Assembly: GCF_000023025.1 (NCBI RefSeq)
Contig: NC_012997.1
Location: forward strand, 4,585,125 to 4,649,124
Source: Teredinibacter turnerae T7901
Lineage (GTDB): Bacteria; Pseudomonadota; Gammaproteobacteria; Pseudomonadales; Cellvibrionaceae
DNA: 64,000 nucleotides
Direction of reading: 5' to 3'
Shown here: positions 16,182 through 25,691 of the stretch, one piece after another
How the letters are laid out: the number at the start of each line of letters is the position of its first letter
How positions within the stretch are numbered: the first letter of the stretch is position 1
Position numbers and translations under genes: made by a program
The notes under the pieces: model-generated
The model's input: the letters and a program-made list of their open reading frames with translations, nothing else
Told to the model about the DNA's origin: nothing
Databases searched by the model: none

Positions 16182-17639
16182 CTAGGTTCCGCAGAAGGTT
16201 TGATAACTGCGGTCGCCATCGGCGGGCGGGTCTTGGTAATTGGGGGTAGTCGGTAAATCCTGATAGGGGCGGCGCAATACTTTCAGCCAACTTTTCGCAG
16301 CATCCGGTGAGCCATTTTTAATGCACTCGTCGATAACCGCTTCCATATGGTGATTGCGAGGAATAACTACCGGGTTGTGGCGGCGCATGCCTTCCGCCAC
16401 CACTTCTCGTGGACGCCCCTGCTGTTCAATGCGGGCTGACCAGGCTTGGTACCATTCCGGCCACTGACTTGCACAACGATCCTCATGTTGAGGGTCAATT
16501 AGCGAGCGGGTGAGTGAGTCGAAGCTGTTGGTGTAGTCCAGCCCCTGTTTGCGCAATAGCTGGAGAAAATCCTCGCACAGTGCTTTGTCGCTGTCGCCCT
16601 GTAGCCGGACGCCGGTTTTGCTGGCCAGCATGTGGTGATAGCGCTGCTCGAAATTCTGCGGAAACTCCCCGAGAAGGCTCTCTCCTATGGCGGTAGCCTG
16701 CTTTGAATCCTGGTCCAGCAATGGCAAGAAGCATTCGGTTAAGCGCGCCATATTCCAGTGAGCGATTGATGGTTGGTGGCCAAATCTATACCGGCCCATG
16801 GCATCGATTGAACTGAACACGGTATTCGGATTATACGTGCTGATCATCGCGCAGGGGCCGTAGTCGATGGTCTCACCAGAAATGGTGGTGTTGTCCGTGT
16901 TCATGACGCCATGCACGAAGCCAACTCGCAGCCATTCGCACACCAGCTCTACTTGCCGGCTGAACACCGCGCGCAAAAAGCCGCTGTATTTTTCCGGCCC
17001 TTCGCTGCTGGCCAACTCGGGGAAATGACGCGAGATCGCATAGTCGCACAAGCGCTCGATGGCATCTTTGTTACCTTGGGCATAAAAGTACTCGAATGTC
17101 CCCACCCGTAAATGGCTCGCAGCCACCCGGCACACCACGGCGCCAGGGACGGCATCGCCCCGGTAGACCTCATCGCCGGTCGTCACGACGGCCAAGGTGC
17201 GAGATGTAGGTACGCCAAGCGCGGCCATGGCTTCACTCATAATAAACTCGCGAACCGCCGGGCCCAGCCCGCACAAACCGTCTCCGCCGCGTGAAAAGGG
17301 GGTTGCACCAGAGCCTTTCAGTTGTACGTCGAATACCATATCGGTATCGCCGCGCAGCTCTCCGAGCAGGTGCGCGCGGCCATCGCCCAGGCGCGGATTA
17401 AAGTGGCCGAACTGATGCCCTGCGTAAGCCAGCGCGACCGGTTTGGAGTTTGGCAACAAACGCCCGCCACTGAAAAACCCCGCCGGGTCTTCCTGCTCCT
17501 GGGCCAGAAAATCGGCCACACCCAGTGATTCTGCCAGGCCCTGGTTCCAGAGAAATAATTGGGGGTTACTCGGTTGACGGGGCGTAGAGGGCAAATAGAA
17601 ATCATCGCCCAACTGCAGGTAACTATTGGAAATTTGCAT
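16182..17639 (-). CDS. selO: SelO protein adenylyltransferase (YdiU/UPF0061)
   Basis: 485 residues, full length for bacterial SelO. SelO is a pseudokinase-fold enzyme that transfers AMP from ATP to Ser/Thr/Tyr of target proteins, part of the oxidative-stress response. Visible family blocks are YAGHQFGHFNPRLGDGRA, DVQLKGSGATPFSRGGDG (with the nucleotide-binding Lys and Arg), HGVMNTDNTTISG, and the metal-binding DYGPCAMI. The C-terminus ends TFCGT, the conserved Cys that replaces selenocysteine of eukaryotic SelO. The gene is followed upstream (9 bp) by a cupin gene in the same direction, suggesting a two-gene unit. Confidence 0.96.
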   Translation of the reverse strand: MQISNSYLQLGDDFYLPSTPRQPSNPQLFLWNQGLAESLGVADFLAQEQEDPAGFFSGGRLLPNSKPVALAYAGHQFGHFNPRLGDGRAHLLGELRGDTDMVFDVQLKGSGATPFSRGGDGLCGLGPAVREFIMSEAMAALGVPTSRTLAVVTTGDEVYRGDAVPGAVVCRVAASHLRVGTFEYFYAQGNKDAIERLCDYAISRHFPELASSEGPEKYSGFLRAVFSRQVELVCEWLRVGFVHGVMNTDNTTISGETIDYGPCAMISTYNPNTVFSSIDAMGRYRFGHQPSIAHWNMARLTECFLPLLDQDSKQATAIGESLLGEFPQNFEQRYHHMLASKTGVRLQGDSDKALCEDFLQLLRKQGLDYTNSFDSLTRSLIDPQHEDRCASQWPEWYQAWSARIEQQGRPREVVAEGMRRHNPVVIPRNHHMEAVIDECIKNGSPDAAKSWLKVLRRPYQDLPTTPNYQDPPADGDRSYQTFCGT

Positions 17640-17648
17640 ACAGTGCCT

Positions 17649-18008
17649 TTAAGCGCGGTAAAAAATGGCCAGCCATATTGTTGTTTCGTTTGGGTCCGTC
17701 CAACTAACGCGGTGCTTCTGGTGAGCGGGTATCAACAGGCTGTCGCCAACTTGCAAACTGATACTGCGCTCGATGGTTTCGTCAGAGCCAGTGCAAAAAG
17801 CAAGCCGCGCAGAACCTTGCAATACCAGCACCCATTCATTTTCGTCCTGATCGTACCAGCCTTCCGCCGGAGAACGGTGTCCGCGCGATAATATGCGCTC
17901 TATACGCAGGTTTTCGCTGCGAATCAGGTCTTGAAAAACTTCATCGGGCAGACTGGTTGGCACATCCGCCAAGACATTTTTTACAGCTAGGTTTGTCAAT
18001 AATTCCAC
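17649..18008 (-). CDS. Single-domain cupin protein
   Basis: 119 residues if it starts at the GTG at 18006-18008 (GGAG 11 bases upstream); an ATG at 18071 would add 21 residues. The cupin barrel is seen as ILSRGHRSPAEGWYDQDENEWVLVLQGSARL then VGDSLLIPAHQKHRVSWTDP, with metal ligand candidates His in GHRS, Glu in NEWV and His in KHRV. Small cupins of this type bind a metal and a small ligand; no specific reaction can be assigned. It is upstream of selO with 9 bp between, so the two are probably co-transcribed. Confidence 0.8.
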   Translation of the reverse strand: MELLTNLAVKNVLADVPTSLPDEVFQDLIRSENLRIERILSRGHRSPAEGWYDQDENEWVLVLQGSARLAFCTGSDETIERSISLQVGDSLLIPAHQKHRVSWTDPNETTIWLAIFYRA

Positions 18009-18132
18009 AGTGACACACGCTCCAGGGATAGTTGTTAGGAATTTTACGTAAACACGGGTAAAGATCGGCACCAGACGTAAATTAGCGTATGCTTATATAA
18101 AAATTCCGCCTCACCGCCATCAAGGAGAACCT

Positions 18133-18693
18133 ATGTTCAAGATGTCTTTTACCCCGAAATCACGTGTTAACACAGCGATTGCACTCGCAGCCAGCTGTAT
18201 GTTGTCTGGCCCGGCAACAGCCGAGGCATTTAAGCCTGCGGATGTCGTAGCGACCTTTCAACAATCGCTTGGTCGCGAACTTAAAGGCGCGATCCAGGCA
18301 AAGGGCCCGGCGAGTGCAGTCGACGTGTGCCATGCGCGCGCACCGGAAATTGCAGCACAAATAAGCAAGGATAAGGGCGTAACCGTGCGCCGAATCAGCG
18401 AACGCACGCGCAACCCGGAGGCAACACCGGACGCGCTGGATAAGCAGGTTCTCGCAGACTTTGCTACGGCAATTAAACAGGATGCCACCGCTAAACCATC
18501 CCGAACGGTAGAGTCGGCGGGTGGTCGGTCACGTTATTACTCGGCAATACGCATACAGCCCTTATGCCTGACCTGTCACGGCAGTGATCTCGCACCGGAT
18601 GTCGCAGCCAGGTTAAAAGCTTTTTACCCTGACGATCGTGCCACTGGGTACGAGCTGGGCGAACTGCGCGGCGCCTTCGTCGTTGAATTCTAA
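18133..18693 (+). CDS. DUF3365 (Tll0287-like) periplasmic mono-haem protein
   Basis: 186 residues with a signal peptide (about residues 1-31: NTAIALAASCMLSGPATAEA). The C-terminal half contains one c-type haem motif, CLTCHG, at about residues 148-153. The preceding ARAPEIAAQISKDKGVTVRRI and RNPEATPD segments are typical of DUF3365, a PAS-like fold often linked to haem-based or redox sensing. Here it is a stand-alone periplasmic cytochrome-like protein with no kinase partner. Start ATG follows AAGGAG. It is divergent from the cupin-selO pair across about 120 bp. Confidence 0.88.
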   Translation: MFKMSFTPKSRVNTAIALAASCMLSGPATAEAFKPADVVATFQQSLGRELKGAIQAKGPASAVDVCHARAPEIAAQISKDKGVTVRRISERTRNPEATPDALDKQVLADFATAIKQDATAKPSRTVESAGGRSRYYSAIRIQPLCLTCHGSDLAPDVAARLKAFYPDDRATGYELGELRGAFVVEF

Positions 18694-18832
18694 GGGTAGT
18701 GAGATGCTGATCTTGTGAAATGTTGACCCACAGGAATACGGACCGCATCAGTATTCAGCTTTAGTTAAGGTTGACTATGTTTCACTGACTACCGAAAAGC
18801 GGGCTCTGGGCCCGCGCAACGGGAGCCAACCT

Positions 18833-20350
18833 ATGAAACCACTCATCACCTTAATGCTGGCGCTGTTAGTGAGCTTCAGCGCTATGCGGGCGCTCAGTGA
18901 AGACGACGACTATACCTTTAGCGACGGCGAACTGGATGCCCTGCTCGCCCCTATCGCCTTGTACCCGGACACAGTACTTTCCCACCTACTCATTGCGGCA
19001 ACTTATCCGCTGGAAGTGGTCGACGCAGAACGTTGGGCAAGGAATCAGAAAAACTCAGACCGCGCCGAGATTCTTAATCAAGCCGCGACCAAAAACTGGG
19101 ACCCAAGCGTCCAGGCACTCACCCCCATTCCCGAAATTCTCGCGCGCATGAGTGAGGATTTATCCTGGACGGAGCGATTAGGCGACGCGTTTTTGCAGGA
19201 TGAATCGCAGGTGCTTGAAAGTATTCAGCGGCTTCGCCAGCGCGCCTACGATGAAGGTAATCTCACCACCAACGACTACCAGTCGGTATCCCGCGACCAG
19301 GGCGACATTATTATCGAACCCGTACAACGTGAGGTTGTTTACGTTCCTTATTACGACACCCGGGTTGTTTACGGCCCGTGGTGGTGGCCGGTTTATCCCC
19401 CACATTTTTGGCTAAACCCCCACCGCCATCACGCTCACCAGGTCGGCCTGTTTTTTTGGGCGCCGGGATTTTTCCTGGGCCACAGTTTTTATTTTGGCGG
19501 CTTCCACTGGCACCACCGCCAGGTAGTGGTGGTTCGCCACAGCCATCGCAGCTACTACGAGGGCCATCGCCGTCTGGTTGTGCACCGCGACAGCCACCGC
19601 TGGCATCACAACCCGCAGCACCGCCGGGGAGTGAGCTACCACTCTCGCTCTGTCGCCAAACGCTATGCGGGAAATCACAGCATTCCATCGCACAGAATCG
19701 CGCATTATCAACGCGAACAAACAAACCGCGTTCACGACCAACGAGTAGCGCAGCAACGCCATGAAACGGTGGTAAACAATATGCGCCGCAGCCAGGCCAC
19801 CTACCAGAACCGCCAAGAGCGCAGCAGCCCTGCGCGAGCAAACAGCCATGAGCGAACAAGCAGCCCTGAGCGGACGAACAGCCCTGAGCGAGCAAACAGC
19901 CATGAGCGAACGAACAGCCATGAGCAAAAAAACCGCAATGACCGCGATTCCAGCCGCGAAAGAGTAAACCGAGAACTCGCAAACCGCCCCGACGCTGACG
20001 AGCTCCGCGAGCGAATTAGCAGCCCTGAGCGCAACAGCCCTGAGCGCAATAAAAAAGACCACAACAGTGTCTCCCGTTACCAGGACAATCGACCCTCCAC
20101 CAGCTTGGCGCGCAACCAACAACAGTCACAGGTAAAAGACCGTACCCGCAACGACTCAGGGGTGAGTCGCAACAATCAGCCATCGCAGTTGTCCAACCAA
20201 CAGGAGCACAGAGGTGGACGTGTAACGCAAACCACATCACACAGCTCTTACCGGCGAGATGCAACAACGCGCAACAGTGGTCACAATTCACAGCGAGCGG
20301 AATCAGTTCATCGCTCGAGCAACGCGCGGCAACAGCATAGTAGTCGTTAA
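18833..20350 (+). CDS. DUF3300 exported protein with His-rich and repeat-rich C-terminus
   Basis: 505 residues; signal peptide residues 1-22 (LMLALLVSFSAMRALS). DUF3300 covers about 25-185: LDALLAPIALYPDTVLSHLL, YPLEVVDAERWAR, WDPSVQALTPIPEILARM, and VYVPYYDTRVVYGPWWWPVY. The next ~90 residues are very rich in His, Trp and Tyr (HWHHRQVVVVRHSHRSYYEG) and may bind metal or the envelope. The final ~200 residues are Ser/Asn/Arg/Gln-rich low complexity, including a hexapeptide repeat [N/S]S[P/H]ER[T/A]. Function of DUF3300 is unknown; the protein is probably periplasmic. Followed by a SYLF-domain gene in the same direction. Confidence 0.88.
   Translation: MKPLITLMLALLVSFSAMRALSEDDDYTFSDGELDALLAPIALYPDTVLSHLLIAATYPLEVVDAERWARNQKNSDRAEILNQAATKNWDPSVQALTPIPEILARMSEDLSWTERLGDAFLQDESQVLESIQRLRQRAYDEGNLTTNDYQSVSRDQGDIIIEPVQREVVYVPYYDTRVVYGPWWWPVYPPHFWLNPHRHHAHQVGLFFWAPGFFLGHSFYFGGFHWHHRQVVVVRHSHRSYYEGHRRLVVHRDSHRWHHNPQHRRGVSYHSRSVAKRYAGNHSIPSHRIAHYQREQTNRVHDQRVAQQRHETVVNNMRRSQATYQNRQERSSPARANSHERTSSPERTNSPERANSHERTNSHEQKNRNDRDSSRERVNRELANRPDADELRERISSPERNSPERNKKDHNSVSRYQDNRPSTSLARNQQQSQVKDRTRNDSGVSRNNQPSQLSNQQEHRGGRVTQTTSHSSYRRDATTRNSGHNSQRAESVHRSSNARQQHSSR
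19823..19930 (+). repeat. Six tandem 18-bp units within the DUF3300 gene
   Basis: Units of AACAGCCMTGAGCGAACR begin at 19823, 19841, 19859, 19877, 19895 and 19913 and encode the NSPERT/NSHERT hexapeptides. Two half-related copies recur near 20019-20050. The in-frame unit length allows copy-number change without frameshift. Confidence 0.8.
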
Positions 20351-20508
20351 GCCTGTTACGTCGTTTCACCTTCACCACCGCGGATTTTCGAGCAGACGAA
20401 ATACAACGCGGGTCAGTATTTACACGACAGTTATCTCGTACAAAAACTGGCGAAGTGCAAAATCATAACGGCGATCGCGCAGCGGTCGAATTACCATTGA
20501 GGGAATTT

Positions 20509-21075
20509 ATGAAAGCTTTATTCACCCGTCTACTCGCATTTTCACTGTTGCTTGGCGCCGCACAAGCAAGCCTTGCAGATAGTTACAGCGAATCACTTAG
20601 AACGTTTAAAGAGTCTCCTGCCGTGCAAAAATTTTTAACTAACGCATACGGCTATGCACTCTTCCCCACTATCGGCAAAGGCGGCTTTGGTGTTGGCGGC
20701 GCCCACGGTAAAGGCAAGGTGTTTCGCAACGGTCAGGCGACGGGCGATACCAGTATGACCCAGCTCACTATCGGCCTGCAGATGGGCGGCCAGGCGTTTA
20801 GCCAAATCATTTTTTTCCAGGACAAGCACGCCTATAACCGCTTTACAAGCGGCAAATTTGAGTTCGGCGCCCAAGCCACCGCCGTTGCAATTACTGCATC
20901 CGCCAATGCACAAACCGGCACCACCGGTAATGCAGCCGGCGCAACAGGCAAGGCCGATGCGGGTAAACAGGTCTCGGAATACGTGAACGGAATGGCGATA
21001 TTCACCTACGCGAAAGGCGGATTAATGTACGAAGCATCCGTAGGTGGCCAAAAGTTCACTTTCGACGCTTACTAA
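20509..21075 (+). CDS. SYLF/Ysc84-domain lipid-binding secreted protein
   Basis: 188 residues from the ATG at 20509, which has GAGGGA four bases upstream; an in-frame ATG at 20455 is less likely. Signal peptide: LLAFSLLLGAAQASLA. The SYLF core follows: FLTNAYGYALFPTIGKGGFG, GGAHGKGKVF, QLTIGLQMGGQAFSQIIFF, FEFGAQATAVA, and the C-terminal YAKGGLMYEASVGGQKF. SYLF (DUF500) domains bind phosphoinositides in eukaryotes; bacterial members are exported and of unclear role. An Ala/Gly/Thr-rich insertion (QTGTTGNAAGATGKADAG) interrupts the core, as in many bacterial homologues. Confidence 0.9.
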   Translation: MKALFTRLLAFSLLLGAAQASLADSYSESLRTFKESPAVQKFLTNAYGYALFPTIGKGGFGVGGAHGKGKVFRNGQATGDTSMTQLTIGLQMGGQAFSQIIFFQDKHAYNRFTSGKFEFGAQATAVAITASANAQTGTTGNAAGATGKADAGKQVSEYVNGMAIFTYAKGGLMYEASVGGQKFTFDAY

Positions 21076-21090
21076 AAAACACTCTGTTTC

Positions 21091-21357
21091 TAGGGCCTGT
21101 TAACACTAATTCAATTCGCTCTGCTGGAGCCTGTATTTTCAGGGTGAAAGGCATTTTTGGCGTTGTTTAGCGGGCTAAACGAGCGAAAAATAACGCATCA
21201 GCCTGGAAATACAGGCCCAGCCCTGCGGGTTGCGGCTAAAATCCCGCTCTCAGCGTTGTTTATCGCTCATTTGGAACAACCAAACTATGCTCCAAACGCC
21301 TTGATAGCGAAATTTTAGCCGCAACAGAATGAATCGAATTAGTGTTAACAGGCCCTA
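21091..21357. mobile_element. MITE-like non-coding element with terminal inverted repeats
   Basis: 267 bp bounded by TAGGGCCTGTTAACACTAAT (21091-) and its reverse complement (ending at 21357). The match is perfect over the outer 22 bp and degenerate over a further dozen. Flanking bases make CTAG at both borders, so a 2-4 bp TA/CTAG-type target duplication is possible. The interior has no gene but nested inverted repeats (GCGGCTAAAAT near 21231 with ATTTTAGCCGC near 21312). This is the structure of a MITE mobilised in trans. Confidence 0.65.
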
Positions 21358-22103
21358 GATAATTAATGCACCCCGACCCCGGTAACACTTTTTGTAAACT
21401 TGGCTAAGAGTGTTACCGATAGTCGGCGAAATTATCGCCGACAATTCAACCTGCCAACCTTTAACCACATTTCCACCGCGGTATCCTCGGTTTTCACCAC
21501 TCGCTACCCGGCGAATAAAATGCGCTCCCACATATTTTTTACGGCTGCCATCCGCTATGCTTCGGCACATAAATAACGAACGCCTCGCCGGGAGCAATGC
21601 ATTTTTCTGTTTTATGTCGATCAACGCTCAGTGGGAATATGCGTTGGTTTAGCCGCTTAATCTGAGTACCAAAGTAACACCTTATTTTATTTTCTTCACA
21701 CACCTGAAGCTAACAGGTTCATCTCATCTAAAGCCATAAATCCAGCTGATGCATGCCCATTTCTGTATGCCACCGAATTCGTTCTTCGTTTATTGCTGCG
21801 CTAAGTTCTTATTTATTAAGATGCTGCGACATAAGAACGAATGCAGGGAAACGCAACAGCGCTACAAAGTGTGTTTGTAAAGCGATCAATAAAAATATAA
21901 CCGTAAACATTCACCGCGCACTATTTACCCTTAAATACAAATAAACACCGATAGATACCGTTTATTTATTTCAGCAGTTTTCTACACAACACTGCTGGGG
22001 CTTCTTTCGCTCCAAAAAAGCGGCCGACAGCCATACGCGGCTAACGAAAACAGGAACAACAATAAAAAGCGTTTTTTATCTCAACCGAGGAGTAAGAGTC
22101 ACT
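21358..22103. promoter_or_regulatory. Long upstream region of the TonB-dependent receptor
   Basis: No gene supported over about 750 bp. Two close palindromes are present: GGTAACACT at 21381-21389 with AGTGTTACC at 21409-21417, and GTCGGCGA at 21422-21429 with TCGCCGAC at 21435-21442. Either may be an RNA hairpin or an operator. The 200 bp before 22104 are AT-rich and end in a GAGGAG ribosome site for the receptor. Confidence 0.4.
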
Positions 22104-25100
22104 ATGTTTATGAGAAGCAAACTATCGACTGCAATAGTCGGTGTTTTGGCAGCCTCAGCTACCATGCCGACGTTTGCGCAAAATGAAAACATCGAGGAAG
22201 TTCTCGTCACTGGTATTCGTGCCAGTTTAGAACAGGCGATGGATATCAAGCGATCCTCCGCGGGTGTTGTCGACGCAATTTCCGCAGAGGATATCGGTAA
22301 ATTCCCGGATACAAACCTCGCAGAATCGTTGCAGCGTATCACCGGTGTTTCCATCGACCGGGTTAACGGTGAGGGTTCACAAATTACCGTTCGCGGCTTC
22401 GGTGCAGAATTCAATATGGTGACCTTGAACGGTCGTACCATGCCAGCCGGTTTCACGTATGGTGGCGGCAGTGGTGCAGGCGGTACCTTTGGTGGAGCAA
22501 CCCGTGCGTTCGACTTCGCCAACCTCGCCTCCGAAAGTGTCGCGGGTGTGCAGGTGTATAAAACAGGCCGTGCGACTGTGGCATCCGGTGGTATCGGTGC
22601 AACGGTTAATATCAATACAACCCGCCCTCTGGACAAAGAAGGGTTGTCCTACACCATCGCAGGTAAAGCCGTACACGATACCAGTGTGCGCATTGGTGAT
22701 GACTTTACGCCAGAGCTATCCGGCTTAATGAGTTGGAGCGACGGTACCTTTGGTGTGTCCGCCGCCGCGAGCTACCAGGAACGGGATTACGGTTCTGCAG
22801 GTGCTGCTGCTAACAACTGGAATATCGCACAATGGGATCACGAAAGTCCCCCACTCTATGGTTTTGCACCAAACGCAGTTATTAACAACGAACCCGAAGA
22901 TGGACAACTTTTCGCACGCCCGAACGACTTCCGCTGGGCATACTCTGATAAAGAACGCGAACGTACCAATGCGCAGCTGACTCTGCAATGGGCGCCAACC
23001 GACAGCATTGAAACAACCCTGGATTATGTCTACGCGGAAAACCATTTGTGGGAGCATCGCGGCGAATGGTCACAATGGCTCGCCAACGGCAATTCAATCA
23101 CCCGCGTAGATTTCGATGATAGCGCCGTCGCAACGCCGATACTCATTCAGGAAACGCACTCACCCTCAAATAAAGACGTGGGGTACGAACAGCAGCTGCG
23201 CGAACAAACCAACAAGCTGGATTCGGTCGGGTTTAATATCGAGTGGCAAGCCAACGACAGCCTCAAACTCGCGCTCGACGTGCACGACTCCAGTATGGAG
23301 AACATGCCCACCGGCCCTGGGGACGCAGGTGAAATCGCAATATCGATCGGTACGCCTGTATCCGCCGCCTACACCTACGACTTCAGCGGCGACCTGCCCG
23401 TCGCCAGTTTTGTGCTGGAAGATTCAAACACCCCGGGCACACCTGGCGTGCTGGATGAAAAAGACGCAGGTAGTGCGCAAGGTCGTGTGTTTTACGCCGC
23501 GCAAACCATGGATATTACTCAAGTCCAATTCGACGGCTCGTTCGACTTTGGTAACGGTGCTATCGATTTCGGCATCGATCACACCAAAACCGAAATGGTG
23601 CAACAGGCATCCACTCGCCAGGTTAGCCTCGGCAACTGGAACGTGAGTTACCCCGGTGAATTTGCGGACGGTACCTTCTCCACGTTCAACTTCGCCGATC
23701 AGTACGACGATTACGACATGGACGGTTCGTTTACCTCAGGTATTCGCGCTAACGACATGGTCGACCTCTGCCGCCAAACAGAAGCGCTCTATGGTGTTAA
23801 CGGTACCCAGGAGAAGCAAGACTGGGTTTGCGCAATCGACCCTAACTTTACTCAAGATAACCGTGTAGAGGAAACGGTCACAGGTTTATTCCTGCAACTC
23901 ACGTTGGAAGGTGAACTGGCAGATATGCCATTCCATATTCTGGCAGGTTTGCGTTACGAAGAAACCGATCTCACGTCTACCGCGCTTCTACGCCGCCCAC
24001 TTTATCGCGTGTGGCAAGGTAACAACGATTTCCAAATTACTGAATATGCACCCGGAGATAAAGTCCCTATCGCAATTGATCACCAGTACAACAATATGAT
24101 GCCAAGTTTCGACTTCGACATCGAACTGTTGGATAACCTGGTCGGGCGTTTTTCCTTCAGTAATACTATCGCCCGCGCCAACTATGGCAACCTTTATGCC
24201 GGTGCCAGCAACTTCCAACAAACCGACCCTACAGGCTATCGCGGCGCTCAACCTTCGGCAAACCGAAACAACCCGGAACTGATGCCGCTGGATTCGAAAA
24301 ACCTCGATCTGTCTTTTGAGTGGTATTACAACGAAGGCAGCTACGCATCTGTCGGTCTGTTTGAAAAACGGGTAAATAATTTTATCGGTACCGGGCAAGC
24401 CGTTGAAACACACTATGGCATGGTAGACGCCAGCGCAGTCGGCGGAGAAAACTCACGCATGAATGCGGTCTATGCCAATCTCGCCGGCCTCGGCTATGAC
24501 GACCCGGATGCAAACCAGCTGTTTGCCGCGGCCGTCTGTGCCACCTATGACACGGACTATATGGCAGGCTACAGCAGCGCAGAAATTACACAACTGCAGG
24601 CGGAGTGTTCCAACCCAGATAACTTCGTACCAAATAACCTCGAGGAGTTTACCCCAGTCGATGCTAACGGCAATGACGTGCTCGATGACAACGGCAATCC
24701 TGTTGTTGCGAACTGGTTAACCTGGGTAGAAAGTAAATACGATGTCAACGGTCTGATGACTGACAGCGAACACCCACGATACTCCGCAGACCCAGAAGCC
24801 CAATGGCAAACGTCTTACCCCATTAACAACAAAGAGGCCCGCATCTATGGTTCTGAATGGGCGGTGCAACACTTCTTCGGTGAGTCTGGTTTCGGTATTC
24901 AAGCGAACTACACCACGGTTAACGGCGATGTCAGCTTCGATGATTTAGCACTGCCAAGCGAGCAACAGTTCGCCCTGTTGGGCCTGAGCGACACCATGAA
25001 CATCGTAGGTATCTACGAGAAATATGGCTTCCAGATGCGGATTGCCTATAACTGGCGTGATAGCTTCTTGCGCCAAACCAACCAGGGTGGCTCCAACAAC

Positions 25101-25295
25101 CCGGTGTATGTTGACGAGTACGCACAGTGGGATATGAACGCGTCTTACGACATTATGGAAGGTTTGAGTGTGTTCTTCGAAGGTCTCAACCTGACTGGTG
25201 AAAACGTTCGTTGGTACCAGCGCTCAGAGCACATGACTTACTTCCTGGAAGAACTGTCTCCTCGCTATCAATTGGGAGTTCGTTACAGCTTCTAG
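22104..25295 (+). CDS. TonB-dependent receptor (TonB-Xanth-Caul type)
   Basis: 1063 residues. Signal peptide residues 1-27 (STAIVGVLAASATMPTFA), then a TonB-box-like IEEVLVTG. The plug domain carries SSAGVVDAISAEDIGKFPDT, LAESLQRITGVSIDR, GSQITVRGFG and ASGGIGATVNINTTRP. The remainder is the 22-strand barrel, ending in the outer-membrane signature YQLGVRYSF. Receptors of this subfamily import oligosaccharides or other large substrates across the outer membrane using ExbBD-TonB energy. No glycoside hydrolase or sugar regulator lies beside it, so the substrate is not deducible; a carbohydrate is the family default. Single-gene transcript with a clear terminator. Confidence 0.95.
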   Translation: MFMRSKLSTAIVGVLAASATMPTFAQNENIEEVLVTGIRASLEQAMDIKRSSAGVVDAISAEDIGKFPDTNLAESLQRITGVSIDRVNGEGSQITVRGFGAEFNMVTLNGRTMPAGFTYGGGSGAGGTFGGATRAFDFANLASESVAGVQVYKTGRATVASGGIGATVNINTTRPLDKEGLSYTIAGKAVHDTSVRIGDDFTPELSGLMSWSDGTFGVSAAASYQERDYGSAGAAANNWNIAQWDHESPPLYGFAPNAVINNEPEDGQLFARPNDFRWAYSDKERERTNAQLTLQWAPTDSIETTLDYVYAENHLWEHRGEWSQWLANGNSITRVDFDDSAVATPILIQETHSPSNKDVGYEQQLREQTNKLDSVGFNIEWQANDSLKLALDVHDSSMENMPTGPGDAGEIAISIGTPVSAAYTYDFSGDLPVASFVLEDSNTPGTPGVLDEKDAGSAQGRVFYAAQTMDITQVQFDGSFDFGNGAIDFGIDHTKTEMVQQASTRQVSLGNWNVSYPGEFADGTFSTFNFADQYDDYDMDGSFTSGIRANDMVDLCRQTEALYGVNGTQEKQDWVCAIDPNFTQDNRVEETVTGLFLQLTLEGELADMPFHILAGLRYEETDLTSTALLRRPLYRVWQGNNDFQITEYAPGDKVPIAIDHQYNNMMPSFDFDIELLDNLVGRFSFSNTIARANYGNLYAGASNFQQTDPTGYRGAQPSANRNNPELMPLDSKNLDLSFEWYYNEGSYASVGLFEKRVNNFIGTGQAVETHYGMVDASAVGGENSRMNAVYANLAGLGYDDPDANQLFAAAVCATYDTDYMAGYSSAEITQLQAECSNPDNFVPNNLEEFTPVDANGNDVLDDNGNPVVANWLTWVESKYDVNGLMTDSEHPRYSADPEAQWQTSYPINNKEARIYGSEWAVQHFFGESGFGIQANYTTVNGDVSFDDLALPSEQQFALLGLSDTMNIVGIYEKYGFQMRIAYNWRDSFLRQTNQGGSNNPVYVDEYAQWDMNASYDIMEGLSVFFEGLNLTGENVRWYQRSEHMTYFLEELSPRYQLGVRYSF

Positions 25296-25361
25296 GTTTT
25301 TGCCCCAAGTGACTAGTCGCTGAAGAGGGGAGTAATTCAGCCCCTCTATCTCAATTGAACC

Positions 25362-25391
25362 AACCCCGGCCCCGCCGGGGTTTTTATTTTT
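25362..25391 (+). terminator. Intrinsic terminator of the TonB-receptor gene
   Basis: AACCCCGGC-CCC-GCCGGGGTT (25362-25382) followed by a T-rich run. It lies 67 bp after the receptor stop. The stretch 25392-25691 has no supported gene; a 34-codon frame begins at 25557 but has no further support. Confidence 0.88.
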
Positions 25392-25691
25392 GGAGGTGTA
25401 CAAAAATGTCGAAATCTCGATTTTGTAACTCCAGTAAGCAGGTTCATGGGGAAACCACGGAACAACCACATTAAATAGATTCAGCCGCCAACCACCGACA
25501 TACATGAATTATCGGCGGTGGATTCGAGCAGTAACAGTATTTAGAAGGGTTCGAAAATGAGAGGAGTTTTAAGCACCAATCGCAACAAATGCAGTGGAGA
25601 GTTTCTGAAAAGATTATGTATACAAAAACAAATGCGCAATATTATAAATTGGTGGGCCTAATTACTGCCCACCGTTAATAGAAATTGTTAA

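Noticed and set aside
25557..25661. 34-codon frame after the TonB-receptor terminator
   Set aside because: Too short and without motif; only a weak ribosome site.
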